Source: Trichomonas tenax | Lineage: Eukaryota; Parabasalia; Trichomonadida; Trichomonadidae | Assembly: GCA_023091735.1 (NCBI GenBank) | Contig: JALKBU010000479.1 | Coordinates: 1 to 37,637 of the forward strand | Direction: 5' to 3' | DNA: 37,637 nucleotides | Notes under the pieces: model-generated | Seen by the model: the letters and a program-made list of their open reading frames with translations, nothing else | Databases searched by the model: none | Told to the model about the DNA's origin: nothing | Shown: one piece after another, positions 27,349 through 35,935 of the stretch | Numbering within the stretch: position 1 is the stretch's first letter | Layout of the letters: each line of letters opens with the position of its first letter | Translations under genes and position numbers: made by a program

Positions 27349-28296
27349 ATGATATTGTTTACGATTCTTGGCATCATCAATGCGCCAACAGTCCAAAACC
27401 TCCTGAAGGACTCTTATTTCTCGTTCACCGGCATCGAGGACGCGATCCGTGTCATCCACTTCTACCAGAAAAACTGTCCTGCGTGCGATGACGTGGAGAA
27501 CATGTTCGAAGAGGTGAGCAGGATGTACTCGCGCGAGGAGAGGGTCATTTTCGGCCAGTTAGACTGTGACCGTGCCACAGACGTTTGCGAATCTTCCAGT
27601 GTTAGAGATTACCCGGCATGGTTTGTTTACTTCAAATCACAATCCCACGCAAAGAGATACAACAGAAACTTCGATATCGACAGTTTCATCAAATTCATTC
27701 GCCAAGGTTCCGGAATTCGCCCAACATCTAACGCAAATAACTTACTTTATCTCTCATCAAAGGAAATAATGAACGTCACACGTAAGCCCCTCTGCAATTT
27801 CGTTATCATAGACAAACCGATGAACCCAGCTTCACAGCAATTACACAACGCATCACGTTTGGCTGAATCTGCTGTTAAACGCGGTGCCAAATTCTACGCA
27901 GTCGGCAGAGAGGAGTCCGTCGACATCAACAAGAAGCTCGGAGGAAAGGAGTATTCGGGATTCTTCGTCAAAGGAGGAAAGTGGACAGAATATACAGGAA
28001 ATGAAGACAAAGAGTCAATCATTCAGTTCTTGAAGGATCAGAAGTGTGCTTTGACAATTGCCACACCAACGCCAACCCCAAAGCCACTTCCTGACCTCGA
28101 TGATCCGGTTGATGATGATCAATACTTCGAAGATGATGAAGAAGACAATGTTAAGCCTTCTAAGAAAAATGATGATGAGGACGACGAGGAAGATGATGAT
28201 GAAGATGTTCCTAAGAAGAAGTCTCTCGATGATTTCGAAGAAGATAATGACTTCGAAATGAAGAATGACGATGATGAAGAGTTCGAAGATTTTTAA
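27349..28296 (+). CDS. ER thioredoxin-domain protein (CPAC) with acidic tail
   Basis: The 315-residue protein begins with a signal peptide (MILFTILGIINA) and a thioredoxin domain at about 25-125: IHFYQKNCPACDDVENMF with active cysteines C43 and C46, and a cis-Pro in DYPAWFVYF. A second thioredoxin-like segment without cysteines follows (about 135-230). The last 70 residues are almost all Asp and Glu, like the low-affinity calcium-binding tails of some ER proteins. No KDEL is present. It likely acts as an ER oxidoreductase or isomerase. The first part is GC-rich compared with the rest. It ends 33 bp from the convergent Sec23/24-type gene. Confidence 0.8.
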   Translation: MILFTILGIINAPTVQNLLKDSYFSFTGIEDAIRVIHFYQKNCPACDDVENMFEEVSRMYSREERVIFGQLDCDRATDVCESSSVRDYPAWFVYFKSQSHAKRYNRNFDIDSFIKFIRQGSGIRPTSNANNLLYLSSKEIMNVTRKPLCNFVIIDKPMNPASQQLHNASRLAESAVKRGAKFYAVGREESVDINKKLGGKEYSGFFVKGGKWTEYTGNEDKESIIQFLKDQKCALTIATPTPTPKPLPDLDDPVDDDQYFEDDEEDNVKPSKKNDDEDDEEDDDEDVPKKKSLDDFEEDNDFEMKNDDDEEFEDF

Positions 28297-28329
28297 AATG
28301 TATTCGTATTTTAATACAAACAATAATAT

Positions 28330-30141
28330 TTATTCAAAAGCAGATTCTAACCGTTTCATTTCTTCTTCTGATAGTTTCAGAGTCCATTTATGGCCTTGTG
28401 TTTCGATGTCTTCGTATAAAAGCTCCATGAATTTCGAAAAAGAAGGAACAATTGGTGAATCATTTTGTGGCAATCTTTCTTTGAATATTGCATCATCTGC
28501 TGGATTGACAAGGACAACAGCACCATTTAGTGATGATTGATCTATATCATTGATTCTCGAATCACCCAAAACAAATGTTGAAAATCCATCGAAGAAAGAA
28601 TAAATGTTTCCATTATCGAGTTCTTCGCTTTCTTCTCCTGTTTGATAATTAACAATCTTAGCATTAGCAATATTATCAAGTACATTAATGCGGCATGTGC
28701 TTAGTTTTCGCAGCTGATACAGTCTTTGGTGGAAAATTGTTGATTTTGAGAATCCTGAGAAATGAAGAAGTTTTAAAACTCTTTCAGGCAAATTCAACAG
28801 CGATGGAGGACAAATCAGTTTGTTTGGTTCAGGCTTCTTCATGAAGAGTCCGTTCACAGGATAGTCGTAGTATATTGGCCACAAGATATCTCTCGCTGTC
28901 TGAGAAAAATGATTTTCTCCTCTCAGTGCTTCTTCAGCAAGTTTTGATGCAGTAAACTTGAATATAACATCAGGATAGCACTCATTGAATATCAAAGCTA
29001 AGCTGTCTGTCATGTCTATATGACGTGTAAACACTCGAATTCTCTTTCTTCCGCCATGAGTGATATATGTTATAATTAATTGGAAAGGAACTGATTTTTC
29101 GCCAATTCCTACGAGAGATATGGGAAAAATAATAGACTCATTCGAAGTTAATGAGAATTTATCGGGATTTCGTGGTCTAAAGCCAAAACTTGATTCAATT
29201 CTCAGTGATTTGATAGTTTTGAGAACACAGCGCATTTGAATTGCGTTACATAGAATATTGACTTCGTGTGGTATATCTTTAAATTGATTTTTCTCAATAA
29301 GAACAAAATCTCCTCCTGTTAAATCTGTTAATCGAGATAAACCAGGGATATCAATGTCACTGTTTCTGTAACAGAGAATATTGATACTTATGTTGTTTTC
29401 TTGGAATTTTTGGATGATAGGAGCAAAATTATTTCCAATATTTTGTGAATTAAAGAAGTTTGATTCCTGAACAGTAGAAAATCCGTGTGGCTGTGATGCA
29501 AGAAACAGAATGATCCTTGAATTTAGCCTTGTTATTCTTGATAAATGTGTTAAACATTTAATTAAATGGAAATCTTCTGTGCTTTTCTCAACCAATAGTT
29601 TTGCAAAGTTCTTGTGATTCTTTTTATGGAAAATAATCGGAGGTATTTCTGCAGCTTCAGATAGTTCTGGAATATTGAGAATTTTTGTAGGATGAACTAA
29701 GTAAGAGATTGTATCAGATGCAACACCGATAGCGAAGTTTGTCATGTCATCAGGAATTGACTCGTTTAATGAATTCAACACTGAATTAAAGAAATTATTT
29801 TCTTGAGACTTCGGAGAATTGTCGATAATGAACACAGTGTGCGCAGGCAATTCGTCAATTTGCACTTCAAAGTCAACAGCATCGTGAAAATCAAAAGGAA
29901 TTAAACTTTCATTTTTATGTTGGCAGAATTCGCACTTCCATTTAGTTTGAACATACGCAGTTTCATCTTTCTGTGATAAGTACATTCCGCATTTTTCGCA
30001 TTTTGGAATAACAAAATTTTCACAATCAAAGTCTTCGCAAAAAGGATCAACAGAGACCGCCATAGGAAGTCTCGCTTCCCCAGCTCTGCTTTCGCAGCGG
30101 ACAAAGTGCTCTGATGTGACTTGAATGGCAAGAGATGACAT
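28330..30141 (-). CDS. Sec23/Sec24-family protein, probably Sec24-like (COPII)
   Basis: The 603-residue protein has the order expected of Sec23/24: a beta segment, a zinc finger C48-C51-C70-C73 (KCEKCGMY...KWKCEFC), a vWA/trunk-like domain starting HTVFIIDNS near residue 100, a helical domain near 410-500 (CPPSLLNLPERVLKLLHFSG) and a gelsolin-like end (GAVVLVNPADDAIF). The closing pattern PSFSKFMELLYEDIE resembles Sec24 more than Sec23. It is short for the family (about 750-1000) and lacks the Pro-rich N-terminal extension. It should act in the COPII coat at ER exit, selecting cargo if Sec24-like. Stop context TAAA. Confidence 0.7.
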   Translation of the reverse strand: MSSLAIQVTSEHFVRCESRAGEARLPMAVSVDPFCEDFDCENFVIPKCEKCGMYLSQKDETAYVQTKWKCEFCQHKNESLIPFDFHDAVDFEVQIDELPAHTVFIIDNSPKSQENNFFNSVLNSLNESIPDDMTNFAIGVASDTISYLVHPTKILNIPELSEAAEIPPIIFHKKNHKNFAKLLVEKSTEDFHLIKCLTHLSRITRLNSRIILFLASQPHGFSTVQESNFFNSQNIGNNFAPIIQKFQENNISINILCYRNSDIDIPGLSRLTDLTGGDFVLIEKNQFKDIPHEVNILCNAIQMRCVLKTIKSLRIESSFGFRPRNPDKFSLTSNESIIFPISLVGIGEKSVPFQLIITYITHGGRKRIRVFTRHIDMTDSLALIFNECYPDVIFKFTASKLAEEALRGENHFSQTARDILWPIYYDYPVNGLFMKKPEPNKLICPPSLLNLPERVLKLLHFSGFSKSTIFHQRLYQLRKLSTCRINVLDNIANAKIVNYQTGEESEELDNGNIYSFFDGFSTFVLGDSRINDIDQSSLNGAVVLVNPADDAIFKERLPQNDSPIVPSFSKFMELLYEDIETQGHKWTLKLSEEEMKRLESAFE

Positions 30142-30989
30142 TTTTTTGTATTTTTATAAAAAAGTGCAAAAATATTTTTAAACGTGCATTTTTTAGAACT
30201 TATTTTTTCATTTTTTAAGCCTATTTCTTTAACATAAATTGAAAAAATTGTTTAAAACTGTATAGCTATATACACTAGACCTGATTATTACCATGCATTG
30301 ACATAGATGTCATTTTTGATTTTCTTATCAATGAAAAAGTTCATTATGCAATATAAGAAGATATAGAACGTTTTTGATCATTAACATCATTAAATTATAT
30401 TACTCTATATTGTTCTCTTCTAGAATTAAGAGTCCCATTTCTTTTCTCATTGAAATCGTCTTGCAAGAAATCAAAAATTGAGTTTCAATAATTGTCAATA
30501 CGCTTATGAGAGCACCTTAGCAAGATATAATGTTAAACCTAATTGTAAATAAAAAATGTACTGTGCACAGCTTAACGTACAGTAAATTTTATTTTTGAAT
30601 AAAAATAAGACCATTTGATTAGCAATAGTATGCACATTATATATACAAAATATCTAGAAAATCGCCACACGAGATTCTGAGAAAACTATTGATATGAAAT
30701 TTTATAAGGACCGAAAACTATTTTTATTTTTTACTTTCATAATTTTACGCCGAATAATAAGACTTTTCCCGTATATGGCGAAATTATGAAATTTCGTAAC
30801 ACCCTAAAAGACTCTTTTTAAAGCATTAGATGATTTTGTCTTCATCGCTGAGACCAAAAGCCACGCTTAGCGAGCATTTTGAAATCGTTTAATAAATTTG
30901 ATCATTTTATGCTAAAGAAGAAGCTTCTGGGATTAATTATCGTACCTTTTGCAATGTCCATGCTAGCAAGAATACCATGGCAAAAGATT
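30142..30989. other. Gene-poor region upstream of the Sec23/24-like gene
   Basis: AT-rich DNA with the Sec23/24-like promoter at the left end (GCACTTTTTTATAAAAATAC on the minus strand). A frame at 30879-31106 is a shadow over decayed sequence. Nothing else is seen. Confidence 0.4.
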
Positions 30990-31496
30990 GCATTCCCTGT
31001 CTTTGTTGGTGAGCGAAAACGTAACTTTCTTTGTTCCCGTGAAATATTGCGACGATATAAAAAGTACGTTAAAATTGCGATTGTACATTTAACAAAAAGC
31101 GAATGATCCTCGAGATGACCTAAATTAAGGTTATAAAATTGACATTTTCAATGGCGACTTACATCATCTTGATTGAAATGAAGATTGAGAATTGAAAATA
31201 TTGTCGAATTCGATGGATTCAAGTACGCGAGGTATAATCACAGCACATTTCAGCTAGTTTTCGAACATAATTTCTTAATGAAACATTTTGAAAATGAGTC
31301 TGTAGCATCAAATTGTGATGACCCTGGAAGGTATTCACTATTGCATCAATTGAATGATACCAAATATGTTTATCCCGATGGTCAACGTTATTTTTTGTTA
31401 GAATATCCGAGTTTGCAAAAACTAAATTATTGGAGTCAACTTAATTCACCCACCGATCAACCAGAAGTTGATGGTAAATCTAACGCAACTGCTTGA
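30990..31496 (+). pseudogene. Decayed member of a likely expanded trichomonad protein family
   Basis: An open frame at 31185-31496 encodes a coherent segment: FKYARYNHSTFQLVFEHNF, then FENESVASNCDDPGRYSLLH, then TKYVYPDGQRYFLLEYPSLQ and PTDQPEVDGKSNATA. Upstream, in another frame, coding-like sequence (VTFFVPVKYCDDIKSTLK) is broken by stops at 31090, 31126 and 31174, and a frameshift joins the two near 31175-31190. The pattern YFLLEYP followed by NxPT-EVDG resembles a large family of hypothetical proteins in T. vaginalis, as I recall it; this is not verified. The C-terminal part is missing. Function unknown. Confidence 0.5.
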
Positions 31497-33171
31497 GATA
31501 TACAGTGTATTTCCTTGGGATTTATGTGGAAATACAATAGAAATTTGGGCATGAGGAAATATTTTTCTTTTTGAAGTTGAATATAAAGCATCACAACGAT
31601 TCCTAACCTTGCACAGATTGTTTTAGTATTGTGGAATGCAATGCCAACAAGTACATTTCCAGCAGGAAAGCTATCTTTAGATGCTTAGATCCAATGGTAA
31701 TTTTAAACGGCAATATATTCTATAGTTTACAATAGTAGAAGGGTTTTCGCGCCACTGTATATGACCTTTTTTTCAAAGGGAAAAAATTCAAATTGATGTC
31801 ACTTTTGATTTTTTTGAGAGCAAAAGTTTTGAAATTATTGATGTTTTGACACGTAAACTTTTGAAATTAATACGTTTTTAAAATGTAAATTATGTAACCA
31901 GCCAATTCATGGAGATAAATATCATATATAGTAAAAGTGTTTTAACTCTCAAATTTGGATTTTAGGGACCAAAATTGGCAAACTTAGCATTACCATTATG
32001 TAAATGTTATGATAAACCATATTTTAAAAAATGGATAAGGTTAAAAGTTATGTTTTTTCACAATTTATTTGACATTGTTTACATTAATAAAATAGTATAT
32101 ATGATGCGAATTATTTTTCCATCGTTTTTATTTTTGAATACTTTATTTCTATTAATCAATAATTTCAGCAAATTTATTGGGAGGCTCTGAGTATAAGTTG
32201 GTGTATCACATTAAAAACATGCAATATGTGCATACATCTATGTATATTGTCATCTCCGCAATGATTTCGTGGATTTATAAATTAAGGTACTTAACAATTA
32301 TTCAATTAGGAGCTTGTATTATGTATTATTTGTAATATGTTACTATGTTGTTGGCGTGTGATATATTTATAATCAATATTGCTATTTACTCAATAATAAA
32401 CTGATATCAAATTGTTAATGAAAAATATGAAACGATATTATATATGTTTAACACTACAAATATGTATGGCACCACATAAGAGTTATATTTGCCCATGCAT
32501 GTTTGATCTGGTTTTGACCCCCAGAGTTGTTACACTTCTTGTAAATTTGAAACAGATTGTAATGGATAAAAGCAAAAAACTTTTGTGTATAGAACCGCTA
32601 TGCTGAAAATAGAATACTGTAGAAATTATAGCCCTCTTTGCTAAGATTTGATAAAATTGGAAAAATAAGCTATTTAAGACTTCAAATTAAATAGAATGAC
32701 TCAATAACAGTATTCTATAGCGAATACGTTAATCTAGAAGTCCAACTCCATAAGAGAATTGAGTTGACAGGTATATTTCTTGAAAGAAAAAAATTTTGAT
32801 CGTTCTCTTTAAACCTCAAAATCAAATTTTGTCATTGTGGTATAGAATGTATTCGTATTATAACATTTTCAAAATAATTTTGACGATTATTGTTTTACAA
32901 TAATCGATGCCTGAATACATCAAAATCTATGCATAGATTGGAATTGACGTGAAATATTACAATACGAAGTTTCAGCGATTGTAGTGACGATTTTTCTCCA
33001 ATCAATAAATCGTGTAAATGATTCATATATCTGAATGTAACCTATTATTAAAGTATTTTCTTCAATATTATTGAAGGTGGAATAATCGTTGCTTCATGTT
33101 TTGAATGTAAAATAATCGTTTAAAATTATCATAAATAATATTATTGTAAACTCCTTACAAAAAATTAATTA
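31497..33171. other. AT-rich region upstream of the Pmp-like gene
   Basis: About 1.7 kb without a convincing gene. ORFs at 31975 and 32412 have composition like non-coding AT-rich DNA. TGACACGTAAA occurs at 31847-31857. The part from 32882 carries Myb-type elements (separate entry). Confidence 0.4.
32882..33120. promoter_or_regulatory. Palindromic and direct Myb-type elements upstream of the Pmp-like gene
   Basis: CGATTATTGT (32884-32893) and ACAATAATCG (32897-32906) form a perfect 10-bp inverted repeat with a 3-nt spacer. Closer to the gene, TTGAAGGTGGAATAATCGTT (33071-33090) and TTGAATGTAAAATAATCGTT (33101-33120) are direct repeats at a 30-bp period, 17 of 20 identical. The reverse complement matches the NAA20/LSM2 elements (ACGATTATT then TTGAA). 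The last copy is 51 bp before the ATG. Confidence 0.6.
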
Positions 33172-34842
33172 ATGAACAGGACCTTAGCGAGTCTTAGACT
33201 TGCTGGTCTTCAAAATCCTGTTCTTATCAATCCTATGCTTTCGAAACCTTCTTTTACATCGATAAGGAACTTCCAATTGTCGAAATCTTTAAATACATTT
33301 TTATATGAGCGCTCATTGTTTGGCGAATTATCGATAAAAGGCTCTAAATTCAACAAATTCCTCACCCAGGTCATAAGATCTGACTCAAACTACGACATTG
33401 TCAGTAGAACTCTCACTGATCATATAACCGTATACGGACACCACCTTAATATTATCGTCATGGACAGCTCTTTCACGCACTGCTCCACGTCGATAAGCAA
33501 TGGCGGTGCAATTTTCTTCGATAGGAAATCTTCTGCTATAAGAATCGATCGTTGTTTATTCCAGAAATGCAATACAAAGAAGACCGGTGGCGCGTTCTAC
33601 GCTATGGTTGATAACGCAACAATCTCTCGTACATGTTTCGATCAATGTATGGCCACAAAGTCTGCACACGCGTATTATCTTTGCATGCACGTCCGTGATG
33701 ACACTGTTAACACATCGCAATGTTCGTACTCGCAATGCTCCACAAACGCAAAGCTAACGGGTAAAGCATTAATTGTAACTCTCACCGGTGTATATAGAAA
33801 TTCTTTAATTAACGCCACACGTAACCACGCTTTATCATTCACTGCTTTCTATGGTGCTATCGCATCATTCAGCACTTCAATTTCATTCTCCAACATCGCA
33901 AACTGCTCTTCTGTTCATATTCTCAGATTCACAGAACTTAATGATAGTATCGTCTTGGGATTCTGCAACATATTAGGCAATAAGGCTAGTATTTCATTAA
34001 TTCAGTCATCCGCAAGGAATAATATGCTTAATTGCGTTTTCATGGAAAACCAAGTCAGCTCTATCTGCACTGGTGTTATCACTTATCTCCAGATGTCCGA
34101 CTGTGTTCTTGATGTTAAGTATTACTTTCACGGACTCGCTTATGTCAGAACACCTGGCATTCAATTCAATTCTCAAGCTAAGCCTATTGCTTTGCGTATC
34201 GAATTTGCAGCTGGATGTAAGATCCTTGACAAGAATGAAGGAACTTACGGTCTTGATCATGTTGCGGAAATTATTGAACAAATTCCAAAGAATAACCACA
34301 AGCTCATCGACCTCCATCAGGATCGTCTCATTGTTGACATTGAGTATCCAACAATCCGTCTTCAGGAACCAGAGGCTGAAAATATCCCAATCATTCCGGA
34401 AAACTTCAACAAGACTGGACAGAGTGGACGTCTTCCAAAGAGCAGAGGCCGTACAATGCACCGCTCGCAGTTCATCATCACGCCATATGCTCAGCCAAAG
34501 CGTCTTTCTTTGTCGTGGGCGAAAGACAAACATTTGTTTGCTCCTACAGAACAATTCTCGCCAACAGATACCTTCATCATCTCGAAGACATTCCTTCCAT
34601 CACTCCAGTTCACAGCCTCTGTATCGCCAGCGCAATCTTTAGTTCCATATGTTTTGTACTCTGCTGCAGGCTTCGTTATTTTCGGTGTCTTGACATCATT
34701 CCTCTTCTTGAGATCATCAGACACTGGTTATAACCTTATGACACCATCTGAGTCTGCTGACTCGAGAGTCTCAGACTATGCTTCATCTACAAGTACGACA
34801 ATGACAGTCACTGGTGAAAGCTCGGCTTCTGTTGTCGTATAA
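33172..34842 (+). CDS. Pmp-like beta-helix surface membrane protein
   Basis: The 556-residue protein has repeated short beta-helix motifs, for example SSFTHCSTSISNGGAIFF and RCLFQKCNTKKTGGAFYA. These are the GGA(I/L/F) and FxxN/C-type patterns of chlamydial polymorphic membrane proteins, here about residues 90-330. A long linker (about 345-485) leads to one membrane helix (about 493-514, YVLYSAAGFVIFGVLTSFLFLR spread over it) and a 42-residue Ser/Thr-rich cytoplasmic tail. Pmp-like proteins are a known T. vaginalis surface family. Unusually, no signal peptide is visible at the ATG used, so the true start or an upstream part may be missing. The upstream region carries paired Myb-type elements. 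Confidence 0.72.
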   Translation: MNRTLASLRLAGLQNPVLINPMLSKPSFTSIRNFQLSKSLNTFLYERSLFGELSIKGSKFNKFLTQVIRSDSNYDIVSRTLTDHITVYGHHLNIIVMDSSFTHCSTSISNGGAIFFDRKSSAIRIDRCLFQKCNTKKTGGAFYAMVDNATISRTCFDQCMATKSAHAYYLCMHVRDDTVNTSQCSYSQCSTNAKLTGKALIVTLTGVYRNSLINATRNHALSFTAFYGAIASFSTSISFSNIANCSSVHILRFTELNDSIVLGFCNILGNKASISLIQSSARNNMLNCVFMENQVSSICTGVITYLQMSDCVLDVKYYFHGLAYVRTPGIQFNSQAKPIALRIEFAAGCKILDKNEGTYGLDHVAEIIEQIPKNNHKLIDLHQDRLIVDIEYPTIRLQEPEAENIPIIPENFNKTGQSGRLPKSRGRTMHRSQFIITPYAQPKRLSLSWAKDKHLFAPTEQFSPTDTFIISKTFLPSLQFTASVSPAQSLVPYVLYSAAGFVIFGVLTSFLFLRSSDTGYNLMTPSESADSRVSDYASSTSTTMTVTGESSASVVV

Positions 34843-35218
34843 TAATTATATTTCTGTTTTATGCATCTTGTTACAACAACCGAATTATATTATAATATTT
34901 TGTTTTTAAGTTAATAAATATATTGAGTGCGTCTTCAACTCTGATATTTTTCATAAAAAAATAATTAATATAATTTTAAAATCAGTTTTGAACTTGAACA
35001 TATTAAATACATAAAAAGTTAATGATAAATTTTGATTTATAGTATTTAAAGTCAAGATATGAAAAATTATTATTTAACTCAAGTTGTATTATTTGAAATT
35101 TACTGATAATATGAATACGTAGTGCTTGTTTCTAAAAGATTTCGATAAAATAGTATTTTTAATGACATGTAAAACATTTTTGACATGTAATGGATTTTGA
35201 TGAACGTTTATTATTAAA
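34843..35218. other. Spacer upstream of the tetraspanin-like gene
   Basis: 376 AT-rich bases. TGACATGTAAA at 35163-35173 and TGACATGTAAT at 35181-35191 sit 45 and 27 bp before the ATG. Nothing else is seen. Confidence 0.45.
35163..35191 (+). promoter_or_regulatory. Tandem TGACATGTAA elements before the tetraspanin-like gene
   Basis: Two copies 18 bp apart in the direction of the gene. A short upstream frame (ATG 35190, ten codons, stop overlapping the main ATG) would lie in any transcript starting at these elements. Confidence 0.45.
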
Positions 35219-35830
35219 ATGAAAACTCTTGGTGATCATAATAAACATGGTTTTGTCGGGAGTTCTTTCTTTTGGATAAAAGTCGCACTTATATTGATCC
35301 CTGTTATCACTTTAATTTACTCAATTATCATTTCAGCGGGTTTAGGAAACGGATTATTCAAGAAATCTGTTGGAACAGCATCTCTAGCTTGCCATATTTT
35401 GCTTCTAATCTTCTGCATTGGTGCAATTTTCACAGCAATTCTCTATAATTTCAATCTTCTTACGTTCTCATTATTGAGTTATATTCATTATATTGTTACA
35501 GCGATAGCAATTATGTTCAACGCGATTTGCCTGATGTTTCTCAATCCATCTGCATACTATTCAGCATACAATAGCGTTAGTGAGTACGCAATTCAATTCA
35601 AAAGCGGTGATCCACAAGCAGCAGAGTGGGTTAACTATACAATGACAGGGAACACATATGACGCGTATTATTATGTATTAAAACGAACATTGAAATATTA
35701 TATCCCAATGAAAACACTTTTCACGCTTTGGCTTGGTGCGTTCTTCATCTCGCTGGTCCAGAGTGTTTATTTGAAAGAGAAAATGTCCCATGAAGTCGTA
35801 ACAAAAGAAAATGTTGACGAAAAACAATGA
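35219..35830 (+). CDS. Four-TM tetraspanin-like membrane protein
   Basis: The 203-residue protein has four membrane helices (about 17-40, 52-76, 81-108 and 163-185), a short loop after the first, almost no loop between the second and third, and a 54-residue loop between the third and fourth containing an N-glycosylation sequon (NYT 139-141). This is tetraspanin topology, but the CCG motif and disulfide cysteines of classical tetraspanins are absent from the large loop. Trichomonads have tetraspanin families on surface and flagella, some of them divergent. The short charged tail ends KENVDEKQ. It could also be an unrelated four-TM protein. Confidence 0.55.
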   Translation: MKTLGDHNKHGFVGSSFFWIKVALILIPVITLIYSIIISAGLGNGLFKKSVGTASLACHILLLIFCIGAIFTAILYNFNLLTFSLLSYIHYIVTAIAIMFNAICLMFLNPSAYYSAYNSVSEYAIQFKSGDPQAAEWVNYTMTGNTYDAYYYVLKRTLKYYIPMKTLFTLWLGAFFISLVQSVYLKEKMSHEVVTKENVDEKQ

Positions 35831-35935
35831 GAAATCGATTATATGTGTTATTTTGAATGCTAAATATTGGTTGTTTGAACTGATTTCCTTTTTAATATTA
35901 TAAATTTTTGAAACTATGGCAAAATAAAACCCGAT

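Noticed and set aside
30879..31106. 75-codon ORF beside the 31-kb pseudogene
   Set aside because: It is a different frame of sequence whose other frame looks like decayed family coding; composition is not convincing.
31975..32606. Two short ORFs (31975-32190 and 32412-32606)
   Set aside because: Composition rich in Ile, Phe, Leu and Tyr, as expected from AT-rich spacers, with no motif.
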